Assembly: GCA_016647705.1 (NCBI GenBank)
Contig: CM028332.1
Coordinates: 29,393,300 to 29,457,299, forward strand
Origin: Eucommia ulmoides
Lineage: Eukaryota; Streptophyta; Magnoliopsida; Garryales; Eucommiaceae
DNA: 64,000 nucleotides
Direction: 5' to 3'
Shown: positions 11,139-20,790 of the stretch, piece after piece
Position numbering within the stretch: the first letter of the stretch is position 1
Layout of the letters: every line of letters begins with the position of its first letter
Position numbers and translations under genes: made by a program
The notes under the pieces: model-generated
Seen by the model: the letters and a program-made list of their open reading frames with translations, nothing else
Databases searched by the model: none
Told to the model about the DNA's origin: nothing

Positions 11139-12248
11139 TGTCATTTTACAAATACCAGTCAACCCTTTTATCATTTTGGTCAAAGACTACTAACCTCCCC
11201 TATAGATAAAAAATGAATAAATTTTTTATTTTAATAATAATTTTACCCCTAATTATTTAAAAATAATTAAAAACTAAAATACATATATAACCCTTTAAAT
11301 TTGTTTCATACATTTTTTCATCTTTAATTTTGTACACTAACATCCTCATTAAAAAGAAATACTTCTCTAACCCCTATTTAGAAAGAAAAAAAAAACACAT
11401 CTTCTTTTTCCTCCTCATCTTTGTCTCTCGCCACACAGCACACATGAATCTTCACCAAATTGATAACTCTTCCCTTGCAAACAACACCCAAGGCTCCAAC
11501 CCAGAAAATAGATGACATTAGAAATAACACCCCCCAAAAGAGAGAATATATATGGCCCGGCATAGTGCTAGATCTGTGCTCACCAGCATAGATCCAGCAT
11601 GGATTTTTGCCAGCGAGCACAAATCAGCGTCGGTCCTTCCGCATCCTGATGTGGTCGTGAGTGAGCGCGAGGACAAATCCAGCAGTGGAGGCATGCCAGA
11701 ACTGACTACGATTGTCAGCATGAGGAGAGAAATTAGATCGGTGAAGCGTGATTGGAGCTTGGAGTCCATGAGATGGTGCCGAATTTCGTCCGATCTGGCA
11801 CACGCGAGATCGTAGCCATTGGAAAAGAAATTGCGTTTGGCAGTGGTGACCAAAACGGATGGTCCATCGGCCTTCGACTGGATGCGGCAGAGGGCAACCC
11901 TGTTGGAGTCGATGAGTGTCGAATTAAGCCAGTGCTCATCGTCGCCAGTGTTGGTGAATAAAATGAAAGGGCCAACAACTGACTATGTTACAGTGGGAAG
12001 AGGCCAAGAAAAGAGTTAATGAAATGAAAAATACATTTTCCCCTCATAATTTTGATTGACTTAAAATAAACTCCTTGAATTAGTTAATATAACTCAAAAA
12101 ATAATTTTAAAAATAGAAGGGGTATTAGTGAATTTTTCGAAAAATAAAAGATTTAAAAAATAATTTTTTTAAATAAGAAAATGGTATTTATGTCTTTTTA
12201 CAAGAAAATGTTAATCAAAGAGGATTGACTAGTATTTGTAAAATGATA
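11139..12248. mobile_element. TIR-bounded cassette carrying a host gene fragment (Pack-MULE-like)
   Basis: The ends are inverted repeats: TGTCATTTTACAAATACCAG at the left and, read on the minus strand, TATCATTTTACAAATACTAG at the right, extending into AGTCAAYCC. Between them AT-rich arms flank a GC-richer core (about 11540-11990) that encodes part of an enoyl-CoA isomerase on the minus strand. No transposase is present. The arrangement resembles a Pack-MULE, but I find no convincing 9-bp target duplication: the right flank is a poly(A) run. The superfamily is therefore inferred. Confidence 0.55.
11560..11975 (-). pseudogene. Captured fragment of enoyl-CoA delta isomerase / hydratase gene
   Basis: The minus strand reads LFTNTGDDEHWLNSTLID, a diverged stretch, then SVLVTTAKRNFFSNGYDLA, RHHLMDSKLQSRFTDLIS, then after a one-base loss HASTAGFVLALTHDHIRMRK and DR followed by a stop. 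This order (TGDDEH, LVTTA-FFSNG-DLA, SGHASAAGF-LAL-HD, MRKDR) is that of the plant peroxisomal delta3,delta2-enoyl-CoA isomerase branch of the crotonase fold, which moves double bonds during fatty-acid beta-oxidation. Only about the first half is present; the start codon, the catalytic C-terminal half and the peroxisomal signal are absent. With the frameshift and stop it cannot encode an enzyme. It lies wholly inside a TIR-bounded cassette, so capture by a transposon is the likely origin. Confidence 0.75.
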
Positions 12249-12559
12249 AAAAAAAAAAAAAAAAATAGTTTAAGGCAGAATGAGAGAGAATGTTGAGTCA
12301 GAGACCCAGTAAGAGCATCTCCAAGAGCTACACCATCCCGTGTGCCATCCCAAATTTGGCATTTTTGAAGCCAAAATTGAGCTCCAACAGTTGTGCTATG
12401 TGGTGTGCCATTTTTGGCACACCAGCTCTGTTGTGCCATATTTTCCACATCAACCGTTGCAGTAGCCACAGCGACCATTGGAGTAGCCAACGGTTCAGAA
12501 CCCAATTTGAAAAAAAAAAAAATAATAGTGTATAAATTCAGCAAGCAAATGAAAATCAA

Positions 12560-12790
12560 ACCAACCAAGCAAGTCTGAATCGCAAGCCTCCATCGCAAGC
12601 TTTCACCGCCATTCGTCGAACCAAATCCATCGCAAGCGTCTACTGCACAACTGTCGTAAACCAGATTGAGAAATTGCCGCAACCGTGGCAACCGTCGCAA
12701 TCGCAACCGTCGCAACCATCGCAATCGCAATCATCGGCTCCGTCGCAACCATCGCAATCGCCGTCTCCGCAAGCTGCCATCACAATCAAA
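12560..12790 (+). repeat. CATCGCAA / CCGTCGCAA short repeats in the Harbinger leader
   Basis: About fifteen copies of an 8-9 base unit (CCATCGCAA, CCGTCGCAA, AATCGCAA) crowd this stretch, giving a translated S/Q/P-rich reading in one frame and R/L-rich in the reverse. It lies upstream of the putative leader intron and ORF1 start, so it is probably exon 1 or 5' UTR and not coding. A CT run at about 12799-12815 follows. Confidence 0.6.
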
Positions 12791-13201
12791 GGTCGATCTT
12801 CTCTCTCTCTCTCTCTGTATTTCGATCGGTTTGTGAGAATTAGGGCAAAGCATTTGAAACCCCTTTTGTGCGATGTGATCGGGGGATGTGATCAGGGGGA
12901 GAGGTTTGTTTAACACTTTGGGTTAGGTTAGGTTAATTTAAATAAGGGGCTGGGCTAATCAAATTGGTTAATCACATTTGATTGGATTAGGGATTGGGTT
13001 ATGTTAATTTAATTTAGAGAATGGGCTATGGGATGGGTTAATAAAAAAAAAATCATTCATTTGTTTTTGTTAATTTAATTTATGTTGAATTGATTAATTT
13101 GTTTAATTATTTTTTCTTTGTTTAATTGATTAATGTTTGTGTTTTTTTCCATGTTTAGCTGTTATTTATCCGATTTATTTACTTTAATTTAATATATGTA
13201 G

Positions 13202-13624
13202 ATGGGTTCTGAATCAAATCATTATTACACTACTCTTCTTTTAGATGATTTTTCTGAAGATCAACCCGAAACAGAACCAATCCCCGACAATGAAAATACA
13301 GCGAGATCAATGACTAGAAAGGCACAAAGAGCCAAAAATTTCAATCCTATCGAGGATATTCTAATTGTCTCTGGTTGGATCAACACGAGCAAAGATCCGA
13401 TCACCGGTAGTGGCCAACAACACAATGCGTTTTGGAAGAGAATACATGAATACTTCAATATAAACGGAGGAGTTGAATTTGGGCGCAGTCAAGCATCTAT
13501 TATGAGCCGATGGCAAGAAATTAATAAACAATGTGCTAAATTTATTGGATATCAAAGCTTGATTAAAAGAACTCATCAATTTTGGCACTTTATTTTGAAA
13601 CCAAAATTTAAGATTTGGAGGTAA
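13202..13624 (+). pseudogene. PIF/Harbinger ORF1 (Myb/SANT-like DNA-binding protein), truncated
   Basis: A 140-residue open frame starting at an ATG right after a good acceptor (TATATGTAG). Residues about 45-115 match the Myb/SANT-like helper encoded by PIF/Harbinger elements: AKNFNPIEDILIVSGWINTS, KDPITGSGQQHNAFWKRIHE YFNINGG, then GRSQASIMSRWQEINKQCAK F. The helper binds element ends and helps bring the transposase to the nucleus. The match stops near residue 118, after which the frame enters AT-rich repeat (HQFWHFILKPKFKIW) and ends, so the C-terminal region is lost by deletion. The start is chosen for its splice context and the lack of upstream coding similarity. Confidence 0.8.
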
Positions 13625-13875
13625 AGTTGAATCTAAAATTTTAATTTTATACTTTGAACCAAAATTTTAGATTTGGCGGCAAAATTAAAATCGAAATTTT
13701 TAATTTTTGTGTTTTAGTTAATTATACCTTTTGGCGGATTAATTAAAAAGTAAAATTTTAATTAATTTTAATTTTTACGCTTTAATTTGAAACTAAAAAC
13801 TAATGTTTAGCGATTAAATTGAAATCTCAAAATTCAATTAAATTAATTTGTTAATTTTCGTTTTTAATTAAAAAA
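13590..13875. repeat. Degenerate tandem repeat of about 60 bp replacing Harbinger ORF2
   Basis: Four to five diverged units contain variants of 'GAAACCAAAATTTAAGATTT', a TTTGGCGGYAAA-like core, then 'AAAATTTTAATTTT' and a 'TACTTT/GTTTT' end. The array starts exactly where ORF1 similarity stops and reaches to within about 120 bp of the right TIR. Confidence 0.55.
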
Positions 13876-13996
13876 ATGGCACACCACAAATAGCATATCT
13901 ATTGGAGTGTTTTTTTTCTTTTTTTTTGGTGTGCTATTTGGTCTATTTGGGCAAATGGCATACCAAATTTTACCACATCTCTTGAAAATGCTCTAA

Positions 13997-14289
13997 GTCG
14001 ATGGTAAACTAGTTCAAGAACTTAAGGTTGACTTGGTAACTTTCTATTGCTTATATTTGGAACTATTCTTGCAAGTACCAATCAATATTAAGAAGGGATG
14101 ATAATTGGACAAATATGGTTGACTGACTGTGGGTATCTTGACAACCTACCGAAGGTAGGTATGGCGGAAGCTGTACCACTTTATTCTCAGCCTCCGGGCG
14201 TTGTATTGCATATGCGTAAGGTAATTTTTGGTATTTCCATAAATTTAAGATTTTTCCTCCAAATGTCCAATTTTAAAAAGGAATAACTT
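13997..14289 (+). other. Unassigned stretch, possibly an old exon
   Basis: Between two transposons. An ATG at 14098 opens a short frame reading WLTDCGYLDNLPKVGMAEAV, which ends at AAG followed by GTAATTTTT, a plausible splice donor at about 14219. I recognise no family. It could be a remnant of a host exon interrupted by the elements on either side, but composition and length give weak support. Confidence 0.2.
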
Positions 14290-15020
14290 TTTAAGTCATA
14301 TACAATTAAAAAAAAATAAAAAAAAAATTAGGTCTTCTTTTGAAAAAAAAATTGGCACAGCCCCCTACGACATAAATTGTATGACGAAAATACCCTTCTT
14401 CATTTTAAACCTAACCTTAAAATATTTGACCCCTATCATCTCTCTTTTAGCTGACCTCTGCTCACTCTCATCCGACGGTGATTGGTGGCCACATTGGTTG
14501 GGATGGTAGCGTTGGCGTCACTGTCATTGCGCTTGGTGGCAAATCGAACGTCATCGCGCTCTTGGAGTTGCCAAATCAAGGGAGAGAGAGAGAGAGAGAG
14601 AGAGAGAACTTTGATTTGGCCAGATATGGCCAAATTGAGGAAAACCTAACCGGAGACGGCGACGATGGCGGTGGTGACGGTGGAAGAGTGGTCGGCGATG
14701 GGAAATAGGGAGACAATGGCGGTGGCAAGATATGCTCATCATTCGTTGTCACCGTCGTTCGTTGTCGCCATTGTTCGTCGTTCGTTGCCGCTGATGCTCA
14801 TCTTTCGGGTAATCGCCTCCATTTTTCGTTGCTTAGATCTACTCAGATCTGGTCAAATCTAAGTAGATCTACTCAAATTTGAGCCAGATCTGCTTAAATT
14901 TTGAGTAGATATGTTTTTGTTTATAAATTTTCTGAATTTCTTATCCTTATTGGTATTAGATTCTGAATTTCTTGATCTTGTTGTTTGATGATGATTTAAT
15001 TTTTGAATGTTTTCGGTTCA

Positions 15021-15949
15021 AGTGGATATCTACTTGATTTTTTTAGTAGATATCCACTTGATCTTTTTTACTGCCCCTCCCTGTTCTCTGACTTGCTGTG
15101 TTCCACCATCGGTCTTGATGTTCTCTCTGATCATTGAACGATTTTAGGTATTCCACCGTCGATCTTGCTGGAAAAATGAACGATTTGAGTTTTTTTTTTT
15201 TTTTCCTTTTTTTGCTTTGAATTTTTCTTGATGGAATAATTATGTGTTTCAACTGTTTGGTTGCTTGATAGGTGAAAGAAGATAAATGAAATTGAATTAG
15301 AATTTTGATATTATTTAGGATTGCCTAATTAGATTCAAATAAGTTCTAACGATTTCTTGATTTATTTGTCATTTTTATCCTTTGTGTGCAAATATTTGTG
15401 TTATTTTTTTTTTTTGTTCAGTGGATATCCACTGATTGTTTAAATTGATTATTTAAATGTTTGTATTATTTTTTAGTTTAGTGGATATCCACTGATTGTT
15501 TTTTAGTGGATATCTACTTATTGATTTTTAATAGGTATCCACTTATCTACTTATTGAAGATTGATGAAAATGGAGAGAGCGCGACGGTGTGACGATTGGC
15601 GAAAACGAAGGACATCAATCGTCTTAAATTTTCAGCGGATTTCCACTTTAAATTTTTCTTTTTCTTTTTCTTTTTTTTTTTTTTTTTTTTGGGGGGGGGG
15701 GTGGATTTCCACTTAGGGGTTAAGTGGATTTATATAATTTTCTAGTAGAATGTAACTGAAGATTAATATTCAGTGGAATTTTTTATTTTCTGATTTCTCT
15801 AATTCTTTATATTTTAAAATGTTCATAGAATATTTAAAAAAAATAAATTAAAATTGAAATTAAATTAAGTAAAAAATAATGTAAGTGGATATCTACTAAA
15901 TGTAATTAAGTGGATATCCACTTAATGGATATCTAAGTAGATATTCACT
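15021..15949. repeat. Array of the palindrome AGTGGATATCCACT
   Basis: Eleven copies or one-to-three-mismatch variants at 15021, 15045, 15420, 15480, 15505, 15530, 15634, 15700, 15884, 15909 and 15936. Three are perfect (15420, 15480, 15909); several others differ by a single T in one half (AGTGGATATCTACT). They are unevenly spaced and separated by AT-rich sequence. A further direct repeat of about 65 bp lies at 15806-15873 and 16013-16077. Confidence 0.8.
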
Positions 15950-16189
15950 TAATTGATTTTTAAAATTATTTAACATGAATTTTCAATTTAAATAGAATTT
16001 AATATTTAAGTTTTTTATATTTTAAAATGTTCATAGAATATTTGAAAAATAAATTAAATTTGAAATAAAATTAAGTGAAACAGGGAATTTATGATATTTT
16101 ACCAAAAAAAAATTATTTTTCAAGAAAAATAAAATTAAATGAATTTTTTATTAAAAAATAAAATTTGAGGAAAATTTTAAAACAAGTGA

Positions 16190-16192
<3 letters not shown>

Positions 16193-16249
<57 letters not shown>
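16193..16249. repeat. (CT)n-(TA)n microsatellite
   Basis: A CT run of about 33 bp passes directly into a TA run of about 25 bp. No gene is associated. Confidence 0.95.
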
Positions 16250-16409
16250 TAATTTTAGGAATTTTGAAAAAAAAAAAAAAAAGGTCAAAATGGCATTTAT
16301 GTAAAATTTATAACTATTGAAGGGTATTTTAGGAAGAATATATATAATGGTACTTTTGAAATGAGTGAAAAGGACATTGTCCATAGAAGAACCACACCAG
16401 CGAGAAATT

Positions 16410-16615
16410 TTGATTTAGTTCAAGTGCTGGGCTATTAGAGGGAGAGAGAGGCCCAAGAAGACTTGGGATGAGACTATTATAATTAATTTAATAACATTTA
16501 ACCTAACTGAGGGGATGACCCTATCGATCACTATAGCATAAACGGATTCCTATAGTCGACCCCACTTAAGTGGTATAAAGGCTTAGTTTAGTTTGTGTCG
16601 TTGTTGTTGACTTAA
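16410..16615 (+). mobile_element. 3' end of an L1-type LINE
   Basis: The plus strand resembles the end of a plant L1 ORF2 and its tail: a GRERPKKTWDET motif (family pattern RGRGRPKKTW), then decayed text corresponding to DR-(A/S)-WR, then GTCGACCCCACTTAAGTGG, corresponding to the conserved 'ADPT' codons before the stop, then GGCTTAGTTTAGTTTG and the TTGTTGTTG tail. Only about 200 bp remain, as expected for a 5'-truncated insertion. It encodes no functional endonuclease or reverse transcriptase. Confidence 0.7.
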
Positions 16616-17759
16616 AATTAGGGAAAATTCTGTGGTGCATCTCAATATTACCATAAATCACTTGTTTGTTATAGATTAAAAAAAATGAACATAAAAATTG
16701 TAACTTTTGATTTCAAAATTATATATTAAATTAATTTCTAATGTATGTGGCTAATGAGGGATTTTCTTGACCCGTTTAAAAGCTGCCATGTGCAAAGACA
16801 AATTCACGTGCAGGCCACGTGTTCCCAAGCATTTTTGGGTAACACCCATGTGTCAAGCCTGTGAGCCTAAACTCACTTTCCGATAATCAAAGATATGGTA
16901 CGATACCCGAAGAGATTATTAAAGGCAACAAGTAGAGGGTAAGTCCTAATTGAAACTAGAGACTTAACAACACTATGAATTCATCCTCAAGATTATCGAG
17001 GATGCCCTGTACCACTTCCTACTCGGGCTGTATCATGTGCTTGGGAGTTGTTACAACTATCCACTATATATGGAATGGGCAGTTGCAATTCAAATATAAT
17101 CGGCCATTAATCCTACATCCCCTTAAATTGGGGGCATCGAGAATTGACCAAAATTTAAAGAAGACTTGCCCAACAATCATTTCTACGCTTATAAATACAA
17201 GGGGGAGGGTTTTTTTTGGCCAAGGTGGGCAATTCCTAACCATTACATTGCTAAAATCTCTCAAAAACACACTGTTGATTCTCATGCTAGCGGTGCAATG
17301 CCGCTAGACCATCTGTCTGTACATTGTTTTGCAGGAACCAAATATAAGGGAGGATTAATATTCTGAATCTCAAGGACCGTATCTGACGTTCCAATTTATA
17401 TAAATTAATTTTAAAAAAAATATATCTATTTTTGGTTATATTTCTTCCCATTTTCTCTAGGAAGCTAAATACAACTTTATTTATTGAAAAAAAAAATTAA
17501 AAAATCGTTCAATATTTATAAATAGTTTTTTTTATAAAAGACTACAAGGGTTCCTATTTACTATTTAGTATGTTGTCCTCAATCTTTTTTCCTTGATTTT
17601 AGAGAAATTTATTTTTTATTCTCCATCGACATTTTAGTTTATTTTAGCTATAAAATAAGATTCAACTATAATATCTCATTTATATCATCAAATATCACCA
17701 AGACCCCTTATCTTTTGTTATCAAATCACACACACAAAAAAAACTTTTTTTTTTTTTTT
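16616..17759 (+). other. Probable LTR remnant and spacer
   Basis: No protein family found. At about 17190 is TTATAAATACAAGGGGG, a TATA-like element, followed by GTTGATTCTCATGC and TTTTGCAGGAACCAA, which parallels the promoter-proximal part of the segment at 34010-35392 (GTTGATTCTCACGC, then TTGTGCAGG) and is typical of Tat-like LTRs. Ends and target duplication are not found. From 17400 the sequence is AT-rich with nothing recognised. Confidence 0.3.
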
Positions 17760-18090
17760 TGGCCGTTAAAAACCATGATAAAAAGGTTTTATCACAGTTT
17801 TTAGTCACAAAACTAACCGTGATAGATAGAGGTATGATTAAAAGTAGACTTTTCATCACGGTTAAAAATCGAGATGATAGGTTTTTTATCACAGTTAAAT
17901 ATCGAAATCTTTAGTCCATCTAATATTTGGATTCTCAAATGTGATTAAAAATATCAGATATATGTGATCAGAGTAAAAAACCGTGATTATTCGGACAATA
18001 TTTATCTCAGTTTTGTATCAAAGTGTGATATTTACCCTCTTTTCCGTCACATTTAAAAATTGTGATTGTTTTGCTTACTTTTTTTTTTTT
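17760..18090. repeat. CACTA-like subterminal repeats (AACCGTGAT motif)
   Basis: Repeated variants of AACCGTGATA and its complement TATCACGGTT occur in both orientations (about 17770, 17793, 17816, 17857, 17888, 17980, 18010). Dense short inverted motifs of this kind are the subterminal transposase-binding regions of many plant CACTA (En/Spm) elements. The CACTA terminus itself is not visible, so the class is inferred. Confidence 0.45.
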
Positions 18091-18247
18091 AAATGAAAAA
18101 TAATACCATACCATTCTATAAAAAATATTTCCAAGAATGAACATACACAAATTCAAAAAAAACAACTAAATTATTAATCACATAATAAATTTAAATCACC
18201 ATCAAAAATACAAATAACATGGTTTTTCAATGCACAAATCATAAACT

Positions 18248-18418
18248 TTAATTTCTATCACAAATAAATGTCCAAAATGGTTGTAGCACAATACCCATAT
18301 CATCAACTTTATTTTCTTCTTCATCAAATGATCTAGTGATTTTCAATTGACCTTTTACTCTATCATTTATAATAATTTGTGTGTCATCGACATGCTTTGC
18401 CTTTATCCTCAAAACTTT
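18248..18418 (-). pseudogene. Possible terminal exon of unknown gene or transposon protein
   Basis: On the minus strand an acceptor-like TTGTTGCAG is followed by 57 open codons to TAA, reading KVLRIKAKHVDDTQIIINDR, then LKITRSFDEEENKVDDMG and PFWTFICD. Composition is protein-like, unlike the surrounding AT-rich DNA. I do not recognise the family. Its place beside CACTA-like repeats suggests a transposon-encoded or captured exon; upstream exons are not clear (a weak candidate lies at 18510-18570). Confidence 0.35.
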
Positions 18419-18794
18419 CTGCAACAATTAATTACTTGCGAAAGTCATTCACAAACAATATTAGCTACATATTATAGAAAGATACATACAATCTATATGA
18501 AAATCTAACATGTAGAATCATGTCCTCCCACAGTTTTCTTCTCCCACAATCAGTAATCTTACTATTTGAGCTTTGGAATTAATAGAATAAAAATCATTTT
18601 TTTCTTTTCACATTTCCTTTTCGGCTTTATTATTCATTTCGCAAAGTTAAGTAAATTGATTTTTGAACTCTTATTTTGGAAAATTTAAAATATGCCATTT
18701 GAAACAATAAAAAAACAAAAAACATTGTCCAAAGTAATTTTATCCAAAATTTAAACTATACGAACTGTTTGAAAACTATTTTATTTTTATTTAG

Positions 18795-18922
18795 ATGGTA
18801 AGATGTGTCCGGATTAATTCAATGTACACCTTGATTAATTATCTCTCTTGACGATCTTAACGACGTATTTTTCTACATCCACATCGTGCATTAAAGAATT
18901 TATTCTTAGTAGGAAAATAGAA

Positions 18923-18953
<31 letters not shown>
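18795..18953. repeat. Dispersed repeat, SINE-like, with poly(A)
   Basis: About 110 bp starting GGTAAGATGTGTCCGG and containing GACGATCTTAA and GTGCATT are shared with 36490-36610. This copy ends in a run of 28 A (18926-18953). It could be a short retroposon, but the internal RNA polymerase III boxes are not convincing. Confidence 0.45.
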
Positions 18954-18954
<1 letters not shown>

Positions 18955-19455
18955 AATGATGACAAGGAGGGGTATCACCTCTTACTTACTATACTAACCC
19001 TCCCGGATACAAATATTTTTATTTAGTTTTTTAAAAGAATGATATATTCTTCAATCATACTCACTTTAACACTATTTGTCAGAAAGAAACAAAAAACAAC
19101 TAAAACAGGCGACCACAATGTATGACAAGGACAGATGTGATTAAAATTTGACCAAGAGATCGACGTGTTTGTGGGAGTAGTGGTGATGAATGATTTGGAA
19201 TTTGGATGGTTTTTAGATTCATTCACTTGAAACGACTATTAATTTTGTAAACTTCCCAAGCTTATATATTTGAAACGATTAGTAGCCGATGTCTATTCCA
19301 CGCGTCAAGTTAAATCAAACTCTTGGGTGTATCTTTGGCAATATATTATTTATATTTGAAATTATTAAATATTTATCTAAATAAACATGTTTATGAAAAT
19401 TAAAGTAATGATTTTACATGTTAAATATTATTTAAAAATTGATTAAAAAATTAAA
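18954..19455. other. AT-rich spacer
   Basis: Nothing recognisable apart from an open minus-strand frame of 67 codons (19023-19226) without any known motif. The last nine bases (19447-19455) are the left target-site duplication of the foldback element. Confidence 0.5.
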
Positions 19456-20190
19456 GGAAAAAGTACGATTTAGACCCTCTAACTATTGACACAATTTTAA
19501 GTGGTCCCTCTAAATTTAAACGTTTCATTTTAAACCCTCTACGTATCATAACATTTCAAATTCGTCCCTCCGTCAGAGATTCCGTTAAAATTAACAGAAT
19601 CTCAAGGGCAAAATGGTCTTTTCACATTTTTTTAATTTTTTAATCATTTTTAATTAATTTTTTCTTTTTAATTTTTTTTTTTTTAATTTTTTTTTCTCTC
19701 TTCCTCCCCTTCCTCTCTCTCTCCCGCCACCTCCCTCTCCCTCTCCCTCTTCTTCCCCTTCCCCTCTCTCCCTCCCACCCCACCCCACCCCACCCCCTGC
19801 AACAGGGGGTGAACTCACCCCCTGTTACGGGGGTGGGGTGGGGTGGGGTGGGAGGGAGAGAGGGGAAGGGGAAGGGGAGGAAGAGGAAGAGGGAGAAGGA
19901 GAGGGAGAGGGAAGTGGCGGGGGGAGGGAAGGAGGGAGAGAGAGAGGAAGGGGAGGAAGAGAGAGAAAAAAAAAATTCAAAAAAAAAATTAATTAAAAAT
20001 GATTAAAAAATTTAAAAAACGTGAAAAGACCATTTTGCCCCTGAGATTCTGTTAGTTTTAACGGAATCTCTAACGGATGGATGAATTTGAAACGTTATGA
20101 TACGTAAAGGGTTTAAAATGAAACGTTTAAACTTAGAGGGACTACTTAAAAATGTATCAATAGTTAGAAGGTCTAAGTCGTACTTTTCCC
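19456..20190. mobile_element. Foldback Mutator-type element, 735-bp palindrome, 9-bp TSD
   Basis: The two halves are near-perfect inverted repeats of about 350 bp meeting at 19795-19835. The left end reads GGAAAAAGTACGATTTAGAC, the right end on the minus strand GGGAAAAGTACGACTTAGAC, and the match continues through ACGTTTCATTTTAAACCC, TTCCGTTAAAA, GGGCAAAATGGTCTTTTCAC, a poly(T) stretch and a CT-rich block to the centre, where CCCTGCAACAGGGGG and CCCCTGTTACGGGGG make further hairpins. AAAATTAAA flanks both sides (19447-19455, 20191-20199). Nine-bp duplications and long TIRs indicate a Mutator-type foldback or MITE. Open frames inside are GA-rich low complexity and are not genes. Confidence 0.9.
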
Positions 20191-20199
20191 AAAATTAAA

Positions 20200-20436
20200 T
20201 GACATGTAGGTGATTTATAATTTATCACTTAAAATTATACAATTTCCATTCATATAAATATCATTAAACTATAATCATTGGAAAACATAAATAATAAATA
20301 TAAACTATTTTTTTAGAAAAATAAAATAAAAAATAAAAAGAGAATAATTTTTAGAGATCAAGTACTAAAGAAACTTTCAAAAATCAAAAGATTTAAAAAT
20401 ACGAATTTATTTAAATTGAAAACATTTAAAAGAAAA
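20200..20436. other. AT-rich spacer
   Basis: Nothing recognised. Confidence 0.5.
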
Positions 20437-20790
20437 TGATGAAGCTAAAGTTGGGTTCGTTAAGAATGGCACTTCGGGATTCGAGATAGATGACCTTCCT
20501 AGCTTTGGTTTCTACAAATCAAAATATCGTGGGTGACTCTGCTAAAGTCGCACCTCCAGTTTTAGAATTAGTAGTGTTTTTGTTGTCAAAGTTTACTAGA
20601 GTATTAGCTAAGAAAAATGTGTACGAACCTTGACTAGACCCCCTATATTATTTATAGGAGATCGAAGATTTGTTTAGTAAGTCTTTCGTGAATCTTGATC
20701 CATTCCTTATTGAGGTTGCGGATACAGTGATGCACCGTGAAATTTCGTAAAGGTTAAGAGAATATGAGATAGTAAAGCGTTTAGTGGAGG
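20437..20790 (-). mobile_element. Tat-like LTR fragment
   Basis: Begins TGATGAAGCTAAAGTTGGGT and runs parallel to 38174-38520 (TGATGAAGTTAAAATTAGGT, then 'GACTTTGGAATTTGGAG', 'GGGTGA-TTTGC', 'GCTAGACCCCC', 'CGGCAAGTCTT'), the LTR of the Tat-like element at 37700-38807. The far end is lost, and no primer-binding site or gag lies beside it. Confidence 0.6.

Larger units (their letters stand above)
12313..13993 (+). mobile_element. PIF/Harbinger DNA transposon, non-autonomous, TSD TAA
   Basis: The termini are inverted repeats, GAGCATCTCCAAGAGC at the left and, on the minus strand, GAGCATTTTCAAGAGA at the right, continuing toward 'AATTTGG-ATGCCA'. Both ends are flanked by TAA (12310-12312 and 13994-13996), the 3-bp duplication typical of PIF/Harbinger. 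Inside are a GC-rich leader with CATCGCAA/CCGTCGCAA repeats (12560-12790), a putative leader intron ending ATATATGTAG just before the ATG at 13202, and a truncated ORF1. The DDE transposase gene (ORF2) is missing, its place being taken by AT-rich degenerate repeats, so the element depends on a partner. Confidence 0.8.
14290..16390. mobile_element. Candidate DNA transposon of unknown type
   Basis: The two ends share loosely inverted text ('GAAAATACCCTTCTTCATTT' at about 14386 against the reverse of 'GAAGGGTATTTTAGGAAG' at 16319), with poly(A)-rich and 'TGGCA' segments near both. Inside are a GC-rich, GGT/GAC-repeat stretch (14450-14810) with a GA run at 14581-14607, then AT-rich sequence with eleven copies of a 14-bp palindrome, then CT and TA runs at 16193-16249. 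No transposase is seen. The boundaries and class are unproven; it may be two unrelated pieces. Confidence 0.25.

Noticed and set aside
11552-11815. Plus-strand frames over the cassette core
   Set aside because: The opposite strand carries the recognisable isomerase similarity; these are antisense shadows.
19809-20006. Gly/Glu/Arg-rich open frame
   Set aside because: It is the GA-rich arm of the foldback palindrome.
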